Counted from the first letter of the stretch, positions 17,915 to 27,813 are shown. The stretch is 64,000 nt of DNA from Mucilaginibacter mallensis (GCF_900105165.1 NZ_LT629740.1:4650001-4714000); one strand, 5' to 3'. Made by a program: numbers and translations. The notes: generated by a model from the sequence alone, not told the origin.

Positions 17915-18427
17915 ATGAAAACAAAAAAGATTTCAAAAATCGCTTCTGTCTTTTTTGCAACAATGTTATTTGTTGCAATTCTCGCACTAAATTTTAATGC
18001 CTCCTATGATGGGAAATTAAACATCGGTTCCAACCAAGCCTTTGCAGATGACGGGACTGGAAAGGTGGCGACCCGACAAAACTGCTCGAGTATTTACTCT
18101 ATCAACGTTACTACATCCGGGACGTATAATTCTGGCGACTCCCAGGTAAATAGTTTTTTGAGCGCTCTGAATGCCTATGCAAATGGTTCAGTTAGCGGAA
18201 GTTATATAACTGGAACCTATGGCGCGAACGCAGGACTTGGTGGTGGCGTAAATAGCTCTACCCTAAACCGAACCAGTGCCGGTGTAACAAAAACATGGAC
18301 AGCTTCAGCAACACTTTATACAGCTCATACATTATCTTGTGCGACAGGTAGTGGTACTTGTACCCCGACAGCGTGTGCTGACGAACAATTAGCCCTATTA
18401 AACAGGTTTACCGCACAGCAACCATAA
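17915..18427 (+). CDS. Small exported Ser/Thr/Gly-rich protein with a NVEALA-like leader
   Basis: A 170-residue precursor. Residues 1-27 form a long signal (MKTKKISKIASVFFATMLFV...), and residues 28-45 (FNASYDGKLNIGSNQAFAD) resemble the short conserved stretch after the hydrophobic core in Bacteroidota NVEALA-type secreted peptides. Cleavage is likely after AFA. The mature part of about 125 residues is very rich in Ser, Thr, Gly and Asn and has four cysteines, one near the start (RQNC) and three in the last third (LSCATGSGTCTPTAC). It is the first gene of a seven- or eight-gene plus-strand cluster and is the probable substrate of the signal peptidase and glycosyltransferase-like genes downstream. 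The family assignment is by resemblance only. Confidence 0.7.
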   Translation: MKTKKISKIASVFFATMLFVAILALNFNASYDGKLNIGSNQAFADDGTGKVATRQNCSSIYSINVTTSGTYNSGDSQVNSFLSALNAYANGSVSGSYITGTYGANAGLGGGVNSSTLNRTSAGVTKTWTASATLYTAHTLSCATGSGTCTPTACADEQLALLNRFTAQQP

Positions 18428-18674
18428 TTTGTACTGAGAGTATCAACGTCTAATAATTATCTTAATTTCTGAATTTGGTAAAAGGAATCCTTTGAAATAA
18501 CTAACCGTAGTCATTTCAAAAAATGTTGGTAAAACGTTATACCTTCACTATTACAACAAATGTAATTTATTCAATGAGATGATTTATTAATTAATTATTT
18601 TTTTAATGATAAAACCTTTTACCAAATACGGGATTAAAATTTCATTCATTGGTTAAACTATTTATAATTATTTG

Positions 18675-19961
18675 ATGCAGTTTTTATCATTCTATTCTAA
18701 CAAAAACAGGTTTTACTATTTATTTGTGGCATCTGTTACTGCGTTAAGCATGTACCCAATCTTATTTAACGGTTTTTGGAGATTTTCTGATGATGAATGG
18801 ATTCTATTGAATAATCCTCAAGTCTTTACACTGGATGGCAAAATTATATTACAGTACTTCACCAGTTATACAGAGGGGCAATATGCGCCAATAAATACAT
18901 TAATATATGCGACAGTTTATCATTTTTTTCGACTCACGCCATTCTGGTATCACCTTATAAGCTTTTTTTTCCATTTGGCTAACACACTGCTTGTTTTTCG
19001 CTTTGTTCTAGGACTACTTAGGCTCCACCATGGTGAAAGCCGAGAATTACATAAATTTATTGCGATTTTTACTGCAATCGCATTTGGAATTCATCCAATG
19101 CAAGTTGAAACCATCGTGTGGGTCGCCGCTTCAAAAACTGTAATATGCTCTTTTTTTATTTTATTATCATTATCAATGTATGTAAAATGGTTGAATGAAA
19201 AAAGTCTTTTTTTTTATTTGCTGGCATTTTTATTTTTTATCATTTCTTTCGGGGTTAAAGAACAAGGCGTTATTATTCCCGTTTGTTTGTTACTGATAGA
19301 TTATTTAGCAGGAAGAAAACTAATTGCTAAGAAGCTAATTGTTGAAAAAATACCATTCATAATTACTGCGTTATTTTGCGGAATTATCTCTTTACAAGGT
19401 CAAGTAATATATGCAGGTCCAGATTTCTTTAAAAGCAAATACTATCCTTTGTGGGAAAGGCTAATTTTTAGCTGCTACAGCCTTACACTTTATATCACAA
19501 AAATCACCCTTCCTTTAAGCTTGTCACCCTATTATCCTTTTCCCGTTGCCCCGGAAAAGCATGTTCCTATTTGGCTTTATATTTTCCCTGTTCTAATTGT
19601 GATATTAGTCTGCTTTCTCTTTTTTTTGATCATCAAAAAAAAACGATTGGTCGTCTTTTGCATTACCTTTTTTGTGCTGAATTTAATTTTAATGCTTCAT
19701 ATAATACCATTGGCAAGATTTGGAATGATGGCAGACCGATATATATATATCAGTATTGTCGGCTATTTTATGTTGTTAGGGTCATTTTTGAGTAAAGCTT
19801 CCTGGTTTCAAAAGCAGCCGAACAGATTGGGAGCGATAATCATGATCTATTTCTTAACACTTGGAGTATACGCTAATACAAGAGCTCGCAATTGGGATGC
19901 TATTGTAAGTGAAACGGAGGCACAGTTATCTATCTTTTGGAAAAAAGGTGGTTTTCATTAA
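18675..19961 (+). CDS. Multi-pass membrane protein, TMTC/GT39-like (GT-C fold)
   Basis: A 428-residue protein with about ten membrane segments. The first loop holds RFSDDEWILLNNPQVF, matching the acidic DD loop with a following NP that is typical of TMTC-type and other GT-C glycosyltransferases, which use lipid-linked sugars on the periplasmic side. Next come QYAPINTLIYATVYHFF and HLISFFFHLANTLLVFRF, also typical of TMTC proteins, but the C-terminal TPR repeats of TMTCs are absent. The ATG at 18675 is preferred over a TTG one codon upstream. Likely job: attach a sugar to an exported protein, plausibly the product of the preceding gene (inference). 19 bp separate it from the next start. Confidence 0.7.
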   Translation: MQFLSFYSNKNRFYYLFVASVTALSMYPILFNGFWRFSDDEWILLNNPQVFTLDGKIILQYFTSYTEGQYAPINTLIYATVYHFFRLTPFWYHLISFFFHLANTLLVFRFVLGLLRLHHGESRELHKFIAIFTAIAFGIHPMQVETIVWVAASKTVICSFFILLSLSMYVKWLNEKSLFFYLLAFLFFIISFGVKEQGVIIPVCLLLIDYLAGRKLIAKKLIVEKIPFIITALFCGIISLQGQVIYAGPDFFKSKYYPLWERLIFSCYSLTLYITKITLPLSLSPYYPFPVAPEKHVPIWLYIFPVLIVILVCFLFFLIIKKKRLVVFCITFFVLNLILMLHIIPLARFGMMADRYIYISIVGYFMLLGSFLSKASWFQKQPNRLGAIIMIYFLTLGVYANTRARNWDAIVSETEAQLSIFWKKGGFH

Positions 19962-19980
19962 TGATTTAAACAATAACATT

Positions 19981-21255
19981 ATGACTATTCGATCAAACCC
20001 GGTTTTAAAACCGTTAGTATTTTTTTTAATGTCTTTTTTAATCTTTAGCTGTAACCATTCTGATGAGCTAAAAGCAAAGAAGCTAAAGAATGCAGAAAAA
20101 TTCTTTGGTTACCAAGACCAAACCAGCCAAGTTAAAAACTTGGTCGTAAACAAAAAACACCCTCATGTGGTTGATCTAATTACCTACCAAAAAGATAGTA
20201 TTAATATATCAACATTAGTAGATAGTATCAGCTACACTCCTTTGGAAACTAATGATAATTGTTTGATTGGTGATATCGACAAAATGTTTTACGACGGTAG
20301 GCGGATAATTATTCTGGATAAAAGAAAAGCACAATCCGTGTTTATCTTTGAAAAAACCGGAAAATTTCATGCCAAAATAAATTTTCTGGGGAAAGGCCCT
20401 GGTAAATATGCGGGAATTGAAGACGTTGCAGTTGACTACCGCACAGGAAATATTATTTTATTGGATCTTTCAGATAATAAGATAATCACCTACGACCAGG
20501 ACAGTCATTTTCTCTCGGAAAAGCCAGTTGGGTTTTACGTTTATGAATTGGCATTATTCCCAAAAAGTTCAGATATATTATTGGCTAGCCATTCCGAATT
20601 TAACGCTCATTTTAATAGTGTTTATCTATATAATTTATTACTTACTGACTCTTTGGTTAAACCCTATGCACGCGCTTTTAAGTTTAATGAAGAATCAGGC
20701 CTTAATTTTCATTGGTGGAACCCTATCAATATCCATTCAGATGGTTCTGCCCTTTTTTACTACCCTCGCTTTACTGATACTATATACAGAATAGAGAAAA
20801 ATAGTGCCACTGCTGAATATAAGATCGATTATGGTAAGTCATCCCTTCCCCCCGACTTTTTTGAATCGCAAACTGATAATAGATTCGAGCAGCTACAGGG
20901 AAGTGGCAGATTTAGCTTTTTTATGGGAGATTTTGTTGCCAGTCCTGATTTCTTTTTTTGCATAGCCTCTATTAAAGGTTTAGACACCTACGGATTTTAT
21001 TGTATAAAATCAGGAAAAACCAAATCCTCGACAGTTATTTCTTTGGATCGTCCAGATGTGCCATTTTTTAATGTACCTAAATGTAACTATAAAAACGAGT
21101 TTGTATCCGCCGTTTCTGTAAAAGGGGCCGCAACGGAAATGATCTCGACAATTCATGACATTGGTAAAAAAGATAAAAAAATATTGGGTCGCTTTTCGCA
21201 TCTGAGAGAAAACGATAATCCAATTTTATTATTCTATACACTGAAAAATTTTTAA
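19981..21255 (+). CDS. 6-bladed beta-propeller lipoprotein
   Basis: Starting at ATG 19981 gives a 424-residue protein with a lipobox (LIFSC, then NHSD) right after a good hydrophobic core; a start at 19909 would bury this signal. The mature part has repeated strands of the Bacteroidota 6-bladed beta-propeller family: DSISYTPLETNDNCLIGDIDKMFYDG, IIILDKRKAQSVFIFEKTGKF, GKGPGKYAGIEDVAVDYRTGNIILLDLSDNKIITYD (quoted in part). Such proteins are frequent next to NVEALA-type peptides, but their biochemical role is unknown. The next start is only 1 bp after its stop. Confidence 0.82.
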   Translation: MTIRSNPVLKPLVFFLMSFLIFSCNHSDELKAKKLKNAEKFFGYQDQTSQVKNLVVNKKHPHVVDLITYQKDSINISTLVDSISYTPLETNDNCLIGDIDKMFYDGRRIIILDKRKAQSVFIFEKTGKFHAKINFLGKGPGKYAGIEDVAVDYRTGNIILLDLSDNKIITYDQDSHFLSEKPVGFYVYELALFPKSSDILLASHSEFNAHFNSVYLYNLLLTDSLVKPYARAFKFNEESGLNFHWWNPINIHSDGSALFYYPRFTDTIYRIEKNSATAEYKIDYGKSSLPPDFFESQTDNRFEQLQGSGRFSFFMGDFVASPDFFFCIASIKGLDTYGFYCIKSGKTKSSTVISLDRPDVPFFNVPKCNYKNEFVSAVSVKGAATEMISTIHDIGKKDKKILGRFSHLRENDNPILLFYTLKNF

Positions 21256-21256
21256 G

Positions 21257-22192
21257 ATGAAATTTATATTAATCTCTTTAATCGGGGTCATATTGGCGCT
21301 AAACATTCTGCTTTTGGTCAGGAATTCCGAAATTAAACAAAGATCTATTGATGAACAAGCAACTTTAATGAATCAAATAGATATGCTTGAGTCAAAAGTT
21401 TTGAAGCAAACAATAATGACTGATGGATTCAAATTAAGCACTGAAACCAAAGTTGAGGATGAATCCGGTAAAGAAGTGCCCCTAAAAACTTTGATGGATG
21501 ATAAAAACAAAGTCATACTAAGATTTTCTCCTTCTGATTGCTTAAGTTGTGTTAATGCTCAGATTGACTCCATTAAAAGGCTTTCGTTGAGTATTGGATC
21601 GAAAAATATTTTACTACTGGTAAATTACAACTCCCAGAACGATCTTAAAATATTAAAAAAGAAATATGCGTTGGGCATCTCTATTTATAATCTTCCAAGC
21701 GAACGTGTTTCCTCTTCATTCGAAACTGTACCAGGACCCTATTTCTTTTTATTAAGTAAAGATTTATCAAGTAGTATGGTTTTTACGCCTTCTTCCACAT
21801 TACCAAAATGCACAAGCGACTACTTAGCAGAAATTCAAGCTGTTTTCAATAAGACAAATAGTACAATCGGAAACGATATTATTAATTCAATTTGTCTTTT
21901 TAAAAAAACAGATTTAAATATTGGCACCATTAAAAAAGGGCATAAGGCCGAGGCTGTTTTTATTTTAAAAAATACTGGAAAATATCCATTGCTATTGAAT
22001 AAAGTAACGCCGAGTTGTAGCTGCACTGTCGCCGGATGGCAACATCTGCCCATTCAACCAGGCGATACTTCTTCGATCCGTCTACAGTACGATTCAGGAA
22101 AGGTTGGCTATTTTAACAAAGATGCATTTGTTTTTATGAATAGTGCCAACAGCCCCGTAAGATTAGTTATCAGCGGTGAAATCGTGGAATAG
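21257..22192 (+). CDS. Thioredoxin-like / DUF1573 periplasmic membrane-anchored protein
   Basis: A 311-residue protein with one N-terminal membrane helix (residues 2-22) and a coiled stretch, then a thioredoxin-like domain with a CxxC-type motif DCLSCVNAQ near residue 97 and a C-terminal DUF1573 domain (FKKTDLNIGTIKKGHKAEAVFILKNTG, then VTPSCSCTVAGW, then IQPGDTSSIRLQYDSG). DUF1573 proteins are exported beta-sandwich proteins. In context it may reduce or isomerise disulphides in the four-cysteine peptide encoded at 17915 (inference). Tightly spaced on both sides. Confidence 0.8.
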   Translation: MKFILISLIGVILALNILLLVRNSEIKQRSIDEQATLMNQIDMLESKVLKQTIMTDGFKLSTETKVEDESGKEVPLKTLMDDKNKVILRFSPSDCLSCVNAQIDSIKRLSLSIGSKNILLLVNYNSQNDLKILKKKYALGISIYNLPSERVSSSFETVPGPYFFLLSKDLSSSMVFTPSSTLPKCTSDYLAEIQAVFNKTNSTIGNDIINSICLFKKTDLNIGTIKKGHKAEAVFILKNTGKYPLLLNKVTPSCSCTVAGWQHLPIQPGDTSSIRLQYDSGKVGYFNKDAFVFMNSANSPVRLVISGEIVE

Positions 22193-22199
22193 ATGCTCA

Positions 22200-22346
22200 A
22201 TGGATAAGCAGGCTACATTCCCAATTTTTTCGAATGGTCAAATTCAGGAAATATTTTTAAACCGTAATTCAGAAATTGATTTTAACCTAGCCATAAATAC
22301 AGTGAAGGAAAGTTGTTTTACTTCGCTTGCTTATCACCGACAGTGA
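22200..22346 (+). CDS. Possible 48-residue small protein inside the cluster
   Basis: An ATG frame begins 8 bp after the preceding stop and ends 17 bp before the signal peptidase start, filling an otherwise odd 171-bp gap (MDKQATFPIFSNGQ...). No signal peptide; one Cys. Spacing supports it, but it is short and matches no family I know. Confidence 0.4.
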   Translation: MDKQATFPIFSNGQIQEIFLNRNSEIDFNLAINTVKESCFTSLAYHRQ

Positions 22347-22363
22347 TTAATATTAATCAAAAA

Positions 22364-23272
22364 ATGAAATTAAAAGTGTTACGCCCTTTCCAATTTGCTT
22401 TGCTATTAAAGTATTTTTTAATCATTGTTGCATTAAGTATAATATGTAGAATTTTTCTCTTAGAAATATTCTTTGTTCCTACTAACTCGATGAAACAAAC
22501 GCTTTTTCCCGGTGATATTGTCTTGGTTGCTAAATGGCAGCGTATTTCTTTAAATGATGTAGCAGTCTTCCGTGATCCTTTCGACATGTCAAAATTTTTA
22601 ATTAAACGATGCGTAGGATATCCCGGGCAGAATCTACGATTAGCTGAAAATAAATTAATTGTTAATGGCATAATCCAAAGAGACGATAAAAATTTAAGAT
22701 ACAAATTTGAAATTGTGGCAAATCCAACCGATTTGCAAACTTTTCTAAACAAGGAACGATTGAAAGAAGACCAAGATTATGAAATAGAGTCGCTAGGGTT
22801 TGATAGGTACAGTATCAACTGTAATGAAAGAGTAGCAAACCAATTAAAGGATCTTAAAACAGTAAAATCTTTTGGCCGATTGAAAATAGTTGAACGATTG
22901 CCTGTCCGTTCTTTTTATTTCGAAATTGGAAATAGGCAGTGGACGGCAAGTGATATGGGGCCAATATTTTTGCCGAAAAAAGGTGAGACGATCGAAGTTA
23001 ATGACACCACTTATCAGCGATATAAAGATGTTATAAACGCCTATGAAGATGCTAAAATCAGTAAATTAAACGATTACTTTATCATCAATCATAAACGCGT
23101 TTCAACCTATACATTCAAAAATGATTACTACTTTTTTTTGGGTGACAATCGTCAGGCAAGTGAAGACTCGCGAATTTTTGGTCCTGTACCAGATCGCTTT
23201 ATAACAGGTAAATCAGTATTTCTTTTGTTTAATACACATGATAGGGATCGTTTCTTAAAATCAATTCTTTAA
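22364..23272 (+). CDS. lepB: Signal peptidase I (S26), cluster-dedicated
   Basis: The ATG at 22364 gives a 302-residue protein. One membrane helix (about residues 13-37) precedes the catalytic Ser motif FFVPTNSMKQTL (S42); the general-base Lys lies in FLIKRCVGYPGQ (K81), and the C-terminal box is YFFLGDNRQASEDSR. It has a long insert between the Lys box and the GDN box, as is usual in Bacteroidota. A housekeeping LepB must exist elsewhere, so a second one inside a mobile island next to an exported-peptide gene suggests a dedicated processing peptidase, as in other secreted-peptide systems (inference). Confidence 0.9.
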   Translation: MKLKVLRPFQFALLLKYFLIIVALSIICRIFLLEIFFVPTNSMKQTLFPGDIVLVAKWQRISLNDVAVFRDPFDMSKFLIKRCVGYPGQNLRLAENKLIVNGIIQRDDKNLRYKFEIVANPTDLQTFLNKERLKEDQDYEIESLGFDRYSINCNERVANQLKDLKTVKSFGRLKIVERLPVRSFYFEIGNRQWTASDMGPIFLPKKGETIEVNDTTYQRYKDVINAYEDAKISKLNDYFIINHKRVSTYTFKNDYYFFLGDNRQASEDSRIFGPVPDRFITGKSVFLLFNTHDRDRFLKSIL

Positions 23273-23301
23273 TAATAATTAAAGAGAATAAGAACTTCAT
23301 T

Positions 23302-24804
23302 ATGATTACGAACCAAAAAATTCTTACAATGAGATTGCTTTTTATCGGTGCTGTTCTGCTATATATCTTTACTGCGATAAACAGTAGCGGTTATTTTCAT
23401 CCCGATGAGCATTATCAAATCATAGAATTTGCCGAATTAAAAGCTGGAAATAATACTCGCGGCGACCTGGCTTGGGAATATAACGCTGAAATAAGGCCTG
23501 CAATTCAACCGACCCTATGTTATATCATCTTTCGCGTTTGCAGGGCAATAGGAATCAATGACCCCTATTGTTTAGCCATGGTACTTCGCTTGATAACGGC
23601 CGGTTTCTCGCTACTAACTATCTCTCTTTTTGCTAAGTTCAATAAAAAATCGCTTCCTTATAAATATCAACTCACCTATCTGCTACTAACTTACTTTATA
23701 TGGTTCATCCCCTTTGTCAATGTTCGATATTCTTCTGAGTCGTGGGCTGGGCTGCTGTTTATGCAAGCGATCATTGTTTTCAATTCAAAAATTCGATTCA
23801 AATACTTTTTTATGGGATGTGTTTTAGGTTTTAGTTTTTTGTTTCGCTTCCAAACAGCGCTAATGGCACTTGGGTGGGTGAGTTGGATATTTATGTACCA
23901 CAAAGCTGAACGAAAGAGCCTTCCCTATTCAATTATCGGAATCCTAGTAATTATCATTTTGGGATCATTCATAGATCAATGGTTTTATGGAAATTATGTA
24001 CTAACCTTTGTCAATTATTTTAAAATAAATGTTATTCAGGGTGTCGCTTCTCTCTTCGGTGTCTCACCCTGGTATTATTATTTTACTGAAATAGTAACCA
24101 ATTCCATAATTCCGATCGGATTTTGCTTGTTAATATCCTTAGTCGCTTTGATAATTTTAAAACCTCAAAATATGCTTGTTTGGATAATAGTGCCATTTTT
24201 GATCGGGCATATACTTATTCCCCACAAAGAGTTGCGATTTTTATTTCCAGTAATCAATTTTATTCCGCTCTTAGTAATATCCGGATTTATCATGATTAAT
24301 GAGAAATTCTCAGTTTCTTTTCAAAACAAATCCGTAAGAATTGGTTCCGCTGTTATATTCTGCATTATATTGTTTTTTAATGGCATTGGTTTAGTGATTA
24401 ATTTGACAGCTTCTTCAGGTAACGGAAGCGAAAAACTAACGCAATATATTGATCAAACATTTAAAAATAGGCATGTTAATCTATTATACATACTTTATAC
24501 CAATCCGTATCAGCCCTTCTATCCTTTAAAGCAAGGATTTTATCAAAACAAAAATGTACAGTCTCATCAGATTCAGAAATTGATGGATATAAAGGAACAA
24601 CTATCAAAATTAAATATTAATCTTTTTGTTGCGAGTAAAGCGGATGTTGATGTACCTGATTTAAAGGAAAAACTGGCAGAGTTAGGCTTCAAAGTTGTAA
24701 AGCAAAGCATTCCACAGTGGATCATTAATATTAAGAATTGTTTCAGATATGGCCTTACAGACGATACTTTAATACTATATCAACTACCAGTCAAAAATAA
24801 TTGA
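23302..24804 (+). CDS. GT22-like mannosyltransferase (Alg9/PIG-B-type membrane protein)
   Basis: A 500-residue multi-pass protein. The first lumenal-type loop holds GYFHPDEHYQIIEFAE and, further on, the C-terminal half has HKELRFLFPVI, the HKEE/HKELRF hallmark of GT22 mannosyltransferases (ALG9, ALG12, PIG-B). These GT-C enzymes use a polyprenyl-P sugar on the outer face of the membrane. The last 100 residues are soluble. A second ATG at 23329 is possible. With the TMTC-like gene this makes two GT-C glycosyltransferases in one cluster. Confidence 0.82.
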   Translation: MITNQKILTMRLLFIGAVLLYIFTAINSSGYFHPDEHYQIIEFAELKAGNNTRGDLAWEYNAEIRPAIQPTLCYIIFRVCRAIGINDPYCLAMVLRLITAGFSLLTISLFAKFNKKSLPYKYQLTYLLLTYFIWFIPFVNVRYSSESWAGLLFMQAIIVFNSKIRFKYFFMGCVLGFSFLFRFQTALMALGWVSWIFMYHKAERKSLPYSIIGILVIIILGSFIDQWFYGNYVLTFVNYFKINVIQGVASLFGVSPWYYYFTEIVTNSIIPIGFCLLISLVALIILKPQNMLVWIIVPFLIGHILIPHKELRFLFPVINFIPLLVISGFIMINEKFSVSFQNKSVRIGSAVIFCIILFFNGIGLVINLTASSGNGSEKLTQYIDQTFKNRHVNLLYILYTNPYQPFYPLKQGFYQNKNVQSHQIQKLMDIKEQLSKLNINLFVASKADVDVPDLKEKLAELGFKVVKQSIPQWIINIKNCFRYGLTDDTLILYQLPVKNN

Positions 24805-24847
24805 ATTAAATAATGCAATTCACGGCTATTTATATACCTTAACAATA

Positions 24848-27499
24848 ATGAGGAATCGCCTAATCCTTTTCTGTCTGCTTATTTTCACGGGTTTTTGCAA
24901 TGCCCAAACCAAACACTTTGTTAGTGCGAAAGTTGTCGATTCTATTGATCACCACCCCGTTGAATTAGCCACTATAGCTCTGATAAGAGTTCGGGACTCT
25001 TCGTTAATATCCTACACAATAACCGATACACAAGGTGCATTTATTCTTCGTAACGTTCGAGATGATGAACCATTGCGCATTTTGATCACTCACGTTGGGT
25101 ATGTGGCTTTACATATTAATCTCAATTTCACTAAAACTCTTGTCCTCGACCTTGGCAGGCTTAGTCTGAATCAGAAAACAATGGATGAGGTAACTGTGAA
25201 AGGTCAAATAGTGCCTATCATTGTAAAAAAAGATACGATTGAATTTGACGCAGAAGCTTTCAAGGTTAGGCCGAATGCCGTAGTCCAAGATTTGTTGAAA
25301 AAGTTTCCTGGCGTACAGGTTGACCGGGATGGTACGATCACTGTAAATGGCAAAGCCGTTTCTAAAGTAAAAGTTGATGGTCGGGATTTCTTCGCCAATG
25401 ACCCAAAGATCGCTACCCAAAATCTTGACGCGGATATGATATCTAAAGTACAGATCTACGATGATCGTGAAAACGATCCCGACCACCTTTTGCCTGACTA
25501 TAAAGTGGAAAAAATCATCAATTTAAAATTCAAGAAAAAATTCAGTAAGGCCACTTTCGGGAAATTAACATTGGCCGTTGGAACTCAGGACCGCTACAAC
25601 TTGGATGGTTTATATAATCAATCTCTTGATAATCTCCAAGTAACCGTTATTAGTAACAGTAATAACTTAGGCAATACTCAATTCGTTGGGACTTCTCTCG
25701 ATAATTTCGGAACCAGCCAGGGCATAAACCGGGTGACTGGTACCGGAATAAACATCAACGATAATTTTGGTAAAAAAGTAAAACTAAATTTAGTTTATAA
25801 TTTTGATAATACAGCGATTAACAATCTGCAAACGAGCAATGTAGCCCAATTGTTAAACGATACCACTGTGACCCATAATGCAACCAATAATATTCATTCA
25901 AGCAATTATGATCATGCAATCAACGGCAACCTTCAAATAGACCTAGATAGCGCATCATATATCAAGTATACTCCTATTCTTCGATTTAGCACTGGGAGTG
26001 ATTCTGAAATAGGTAGAATAGCAACGTTCAATAATTACACGCCTTTGTTAAGTATTAGCAATAATCAGGATAATAGTAACAATAGCAATATCGAATATCA
26101 GCATAGCATAATTTATTATCATGCTTATAAAAAAAAGGGGGAGTCTTTAACGATTACCAATACCTTAAATATTAACCCAAGCCATTCGAAGAGTATCAAT
26201 AACGATCAGCTTATTGCCTACACTGCGGGCTTAATTTCAGATACACTAAACAGATTAGCTAATACCAGTAATCGAAATAGTAGTGCATCTTTGAGCGCTG
26301 GCTATCATTATCCTATTTCGAAAACATTAACTGCTGACTTTTTATTGAAAGGGAGCTATCTTCAAAACGGAGCCAATCTGTTAACCTACAATATTGATCC
26401 TAAAACAGGAACATATGATGTTTTTTTAACAGAGCAAAGCAGTATGCAGAGTCGGGAGCAATGGACGCAAAGCGGACGTCCACAATTGGTTTATCACAAA
26501 AAAGACTTTTCGCTTACGGTTGGCCTTGTTGCGCAATTTCAACAGATCGAAAACAGCTTTAATGATAATTCTACGCGTTTATTTCAGAATTTTGCATATT
26601 TATTACCCTCTGCTTCAATTGTTTTCAAGAAGTTTAATTTTGATTATAGCGAAGCGATACAACAGCCATCGATCGATCAGTTACGTCCGATTGTTCTGGT
26701 ATATAATCAACTGAACAGTGTGGAGGGCAATCCGAACCTGAGGCCATCCCACACGCACAATTTCAGTATAAATTATAGTGGTTTCGATGTGTCCAGTAAT
26801 GCATTTATCAATCTTTCAGCTCAATTTAGCTTGGATAACAACAGTATTGTGTTGCAGGATTTCATCAATGCTCAAGGCGCACAACTAACGACCTACATCA
26901 ACAAAAATGGAAGTTTTACGGCCAATATTAATGGCAACTTCTCCAAATCCTTTAAACAAATTGGTGATTGGCAAATACGGGAAACTACAAATGTGAATGC
27001 AAAAACAAGTCACAATTTTTTTGAAACAAATGGGCAACAGGGCTTTCAGACTACCTATACTTTTCCGGTCAAACAACAATTTTTTGTCAGTTGGAAAGAT
27101 GTTATTGAGTTTGAGCCAACATACGTTCTAAGCCCTACTATCACACATTACGAATCTGTAAACTTCCCGAGTCAACATTATTTGCAGCAAATGATCAGTC
27201 TACCCCTAGATGTAATCTGGCCTAAGCATATCAATTGGAGTTTGAATTATACCCACTTTTATAATTCGCTCGAAGCCGAAGGATTTCAGCGACAATCGAA
27301 TCTAGTTAGTCTGTCCTTTGCTCGCTCAATTCAAAAAAAGGAAAAAGGAGAAATCCGCTTTACCTGTTATGACCTTTTTAAACAAAGCGTAAGTTCCAGT
27401 CATTTTGTTTCTAATAACACCATATTTGATAGCCAGAATCAAGTTGTAAAGCAATATTTCATGTTGACATATACTTATAGGTTCGATAAAACTGAATAA
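24848..27499 (+). CDS. Outer-membrane TonB-receptor-like beta-barrel protein with CarboxypepD_reg domain
   Basis: An 883-residue protein: signal peptide (residues 1-19, cleavage near CNAQ), a carboxypeptidase-regulatory-like domain (VDSIDHHPVELATIALIRV... ITDTQGAFIL), a plug-like domain (VVQDLLKKFPGVQVDRDGTITVNGKAVSKVKVDGRDFF, quoted in part) and a long barrel ending YTYRFDKTE. It belongs to the outer_membrane_beta-barrel family rather than the SusC type; no SusD partner follows. As last gene of the cluster it could transport or anchor the processed peptide (inference). No TonB box is obvious. Confidence 0.85.
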   Translation: MRNRLILFCLLIFTGFCNAQTKHFVSAKVVDSIDHHPVELATIALIRVRDSSLISYTITDTQGAFILRNVRDDEPLRILITHVGYVALHINLNFTKTLVLDLGRLSLNQKTMDEVTVKGQIVPIIVKKDTIEFDAEAFKVRPNAVVQDLLKKFPGVQVDRDGTITVNGKAVSKVKVDGRDFFANDPKIATQNLDADMISKVQIYDDRENDPDHLLPDYKVEKIINLKFKKKFSKATFGKLTLAVGTQDRYNLDGLYNQSLDNLQVTVISNSNNLGNTQFVGTSLDNFGTSQGINRVTGTGININDNFGKKVKLNLVYNFDNTAINNLQTSNVAQLLNDTTVTHNATNNIHSSNYDHAINGNLQIDLDSASYIKYTPILRFSTGSDSEIGRIATFNNYTPLLSISNNQDNSNNSNIEYQHSIIYYHAYKKKGESLTITNTLNINPSHSKSINNDQLIAYTAGLISDTLNRLANTSNRNSSASLSAGYHYPISKTLTADFLLKGSYLQNGANLLTYNIDPKTGTYDVFLTEQSSMQSREQWTQSGRPQLVYHKKDFSLTVGLVAQFQQIENSFNDNSTRLFQNFAYLLPSASIVFKKFNFDYSEAIQQPSIDQLRPIVLVYNQLNSVEGNPNLRPSHTHNFSINYSGFDVSSNAFINLSAQFSLDNNSIVLQDFINAQGAQLTTYINKNGSFTANINGNFSKSFKQIGDWQIRETTNVNAKTSHNFFETNGQQGFQTTYTFPVKQQFFVSWKDVIEFEPTYVLSPTITHYESVNFPSQHYLQQMISLPLDVIWPKHINWSLNYTHFYNSLEAEGFQRQSNLVSLSFARSIQKKEKGEIRFTCYDLFKQSVSSSHFVSNNTIFDSQNQVVKQYFMLTYTYRFDKTE

Positions 27500-27687
27500 A
27501 CAAGAAGCCTGACCAATTGATGTACCTGCACAGGTCGCTTGCGCCATTTTGGGAGAAAGGTTCCAATTGTGTAGTACAGCTAATGCTCGCAGTGAAAATA
27601 TGCACGTAACGAGGCCGTATCAGGGTTTATTAGCTAAACGATAGTGTATTGTAGTTGTGAATGTTTTCTATTAATGGTCATGGGTAA

Positions 27688-27813
27688 ATGGATAAGGCTT
27701 ATTTGTTTACAGTGGCTGATGGCACCCAAATGAAGTACGCTGGCCTTTGGGATTATAATAAGATATTGAACATACTTAACTGTACAATCATACCAGATAA
27801 CCAAATGAAATAA
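27688..27813 (+). CDS. Doubtful 41-residue frame
   Basis: ATGGATAAGGCT... to TAA, reading MDKAYLFTVADGTQMKYAGL and so on. Composition is protein-like (Trp, Tyr, Cys present), so it may be the remnant of a larger gene. No family recognised. Confidence 0.2.
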   Translation: MDKAYLFTVADGTQMKYAGLWDYNKILNILNCTIIPDNQMK

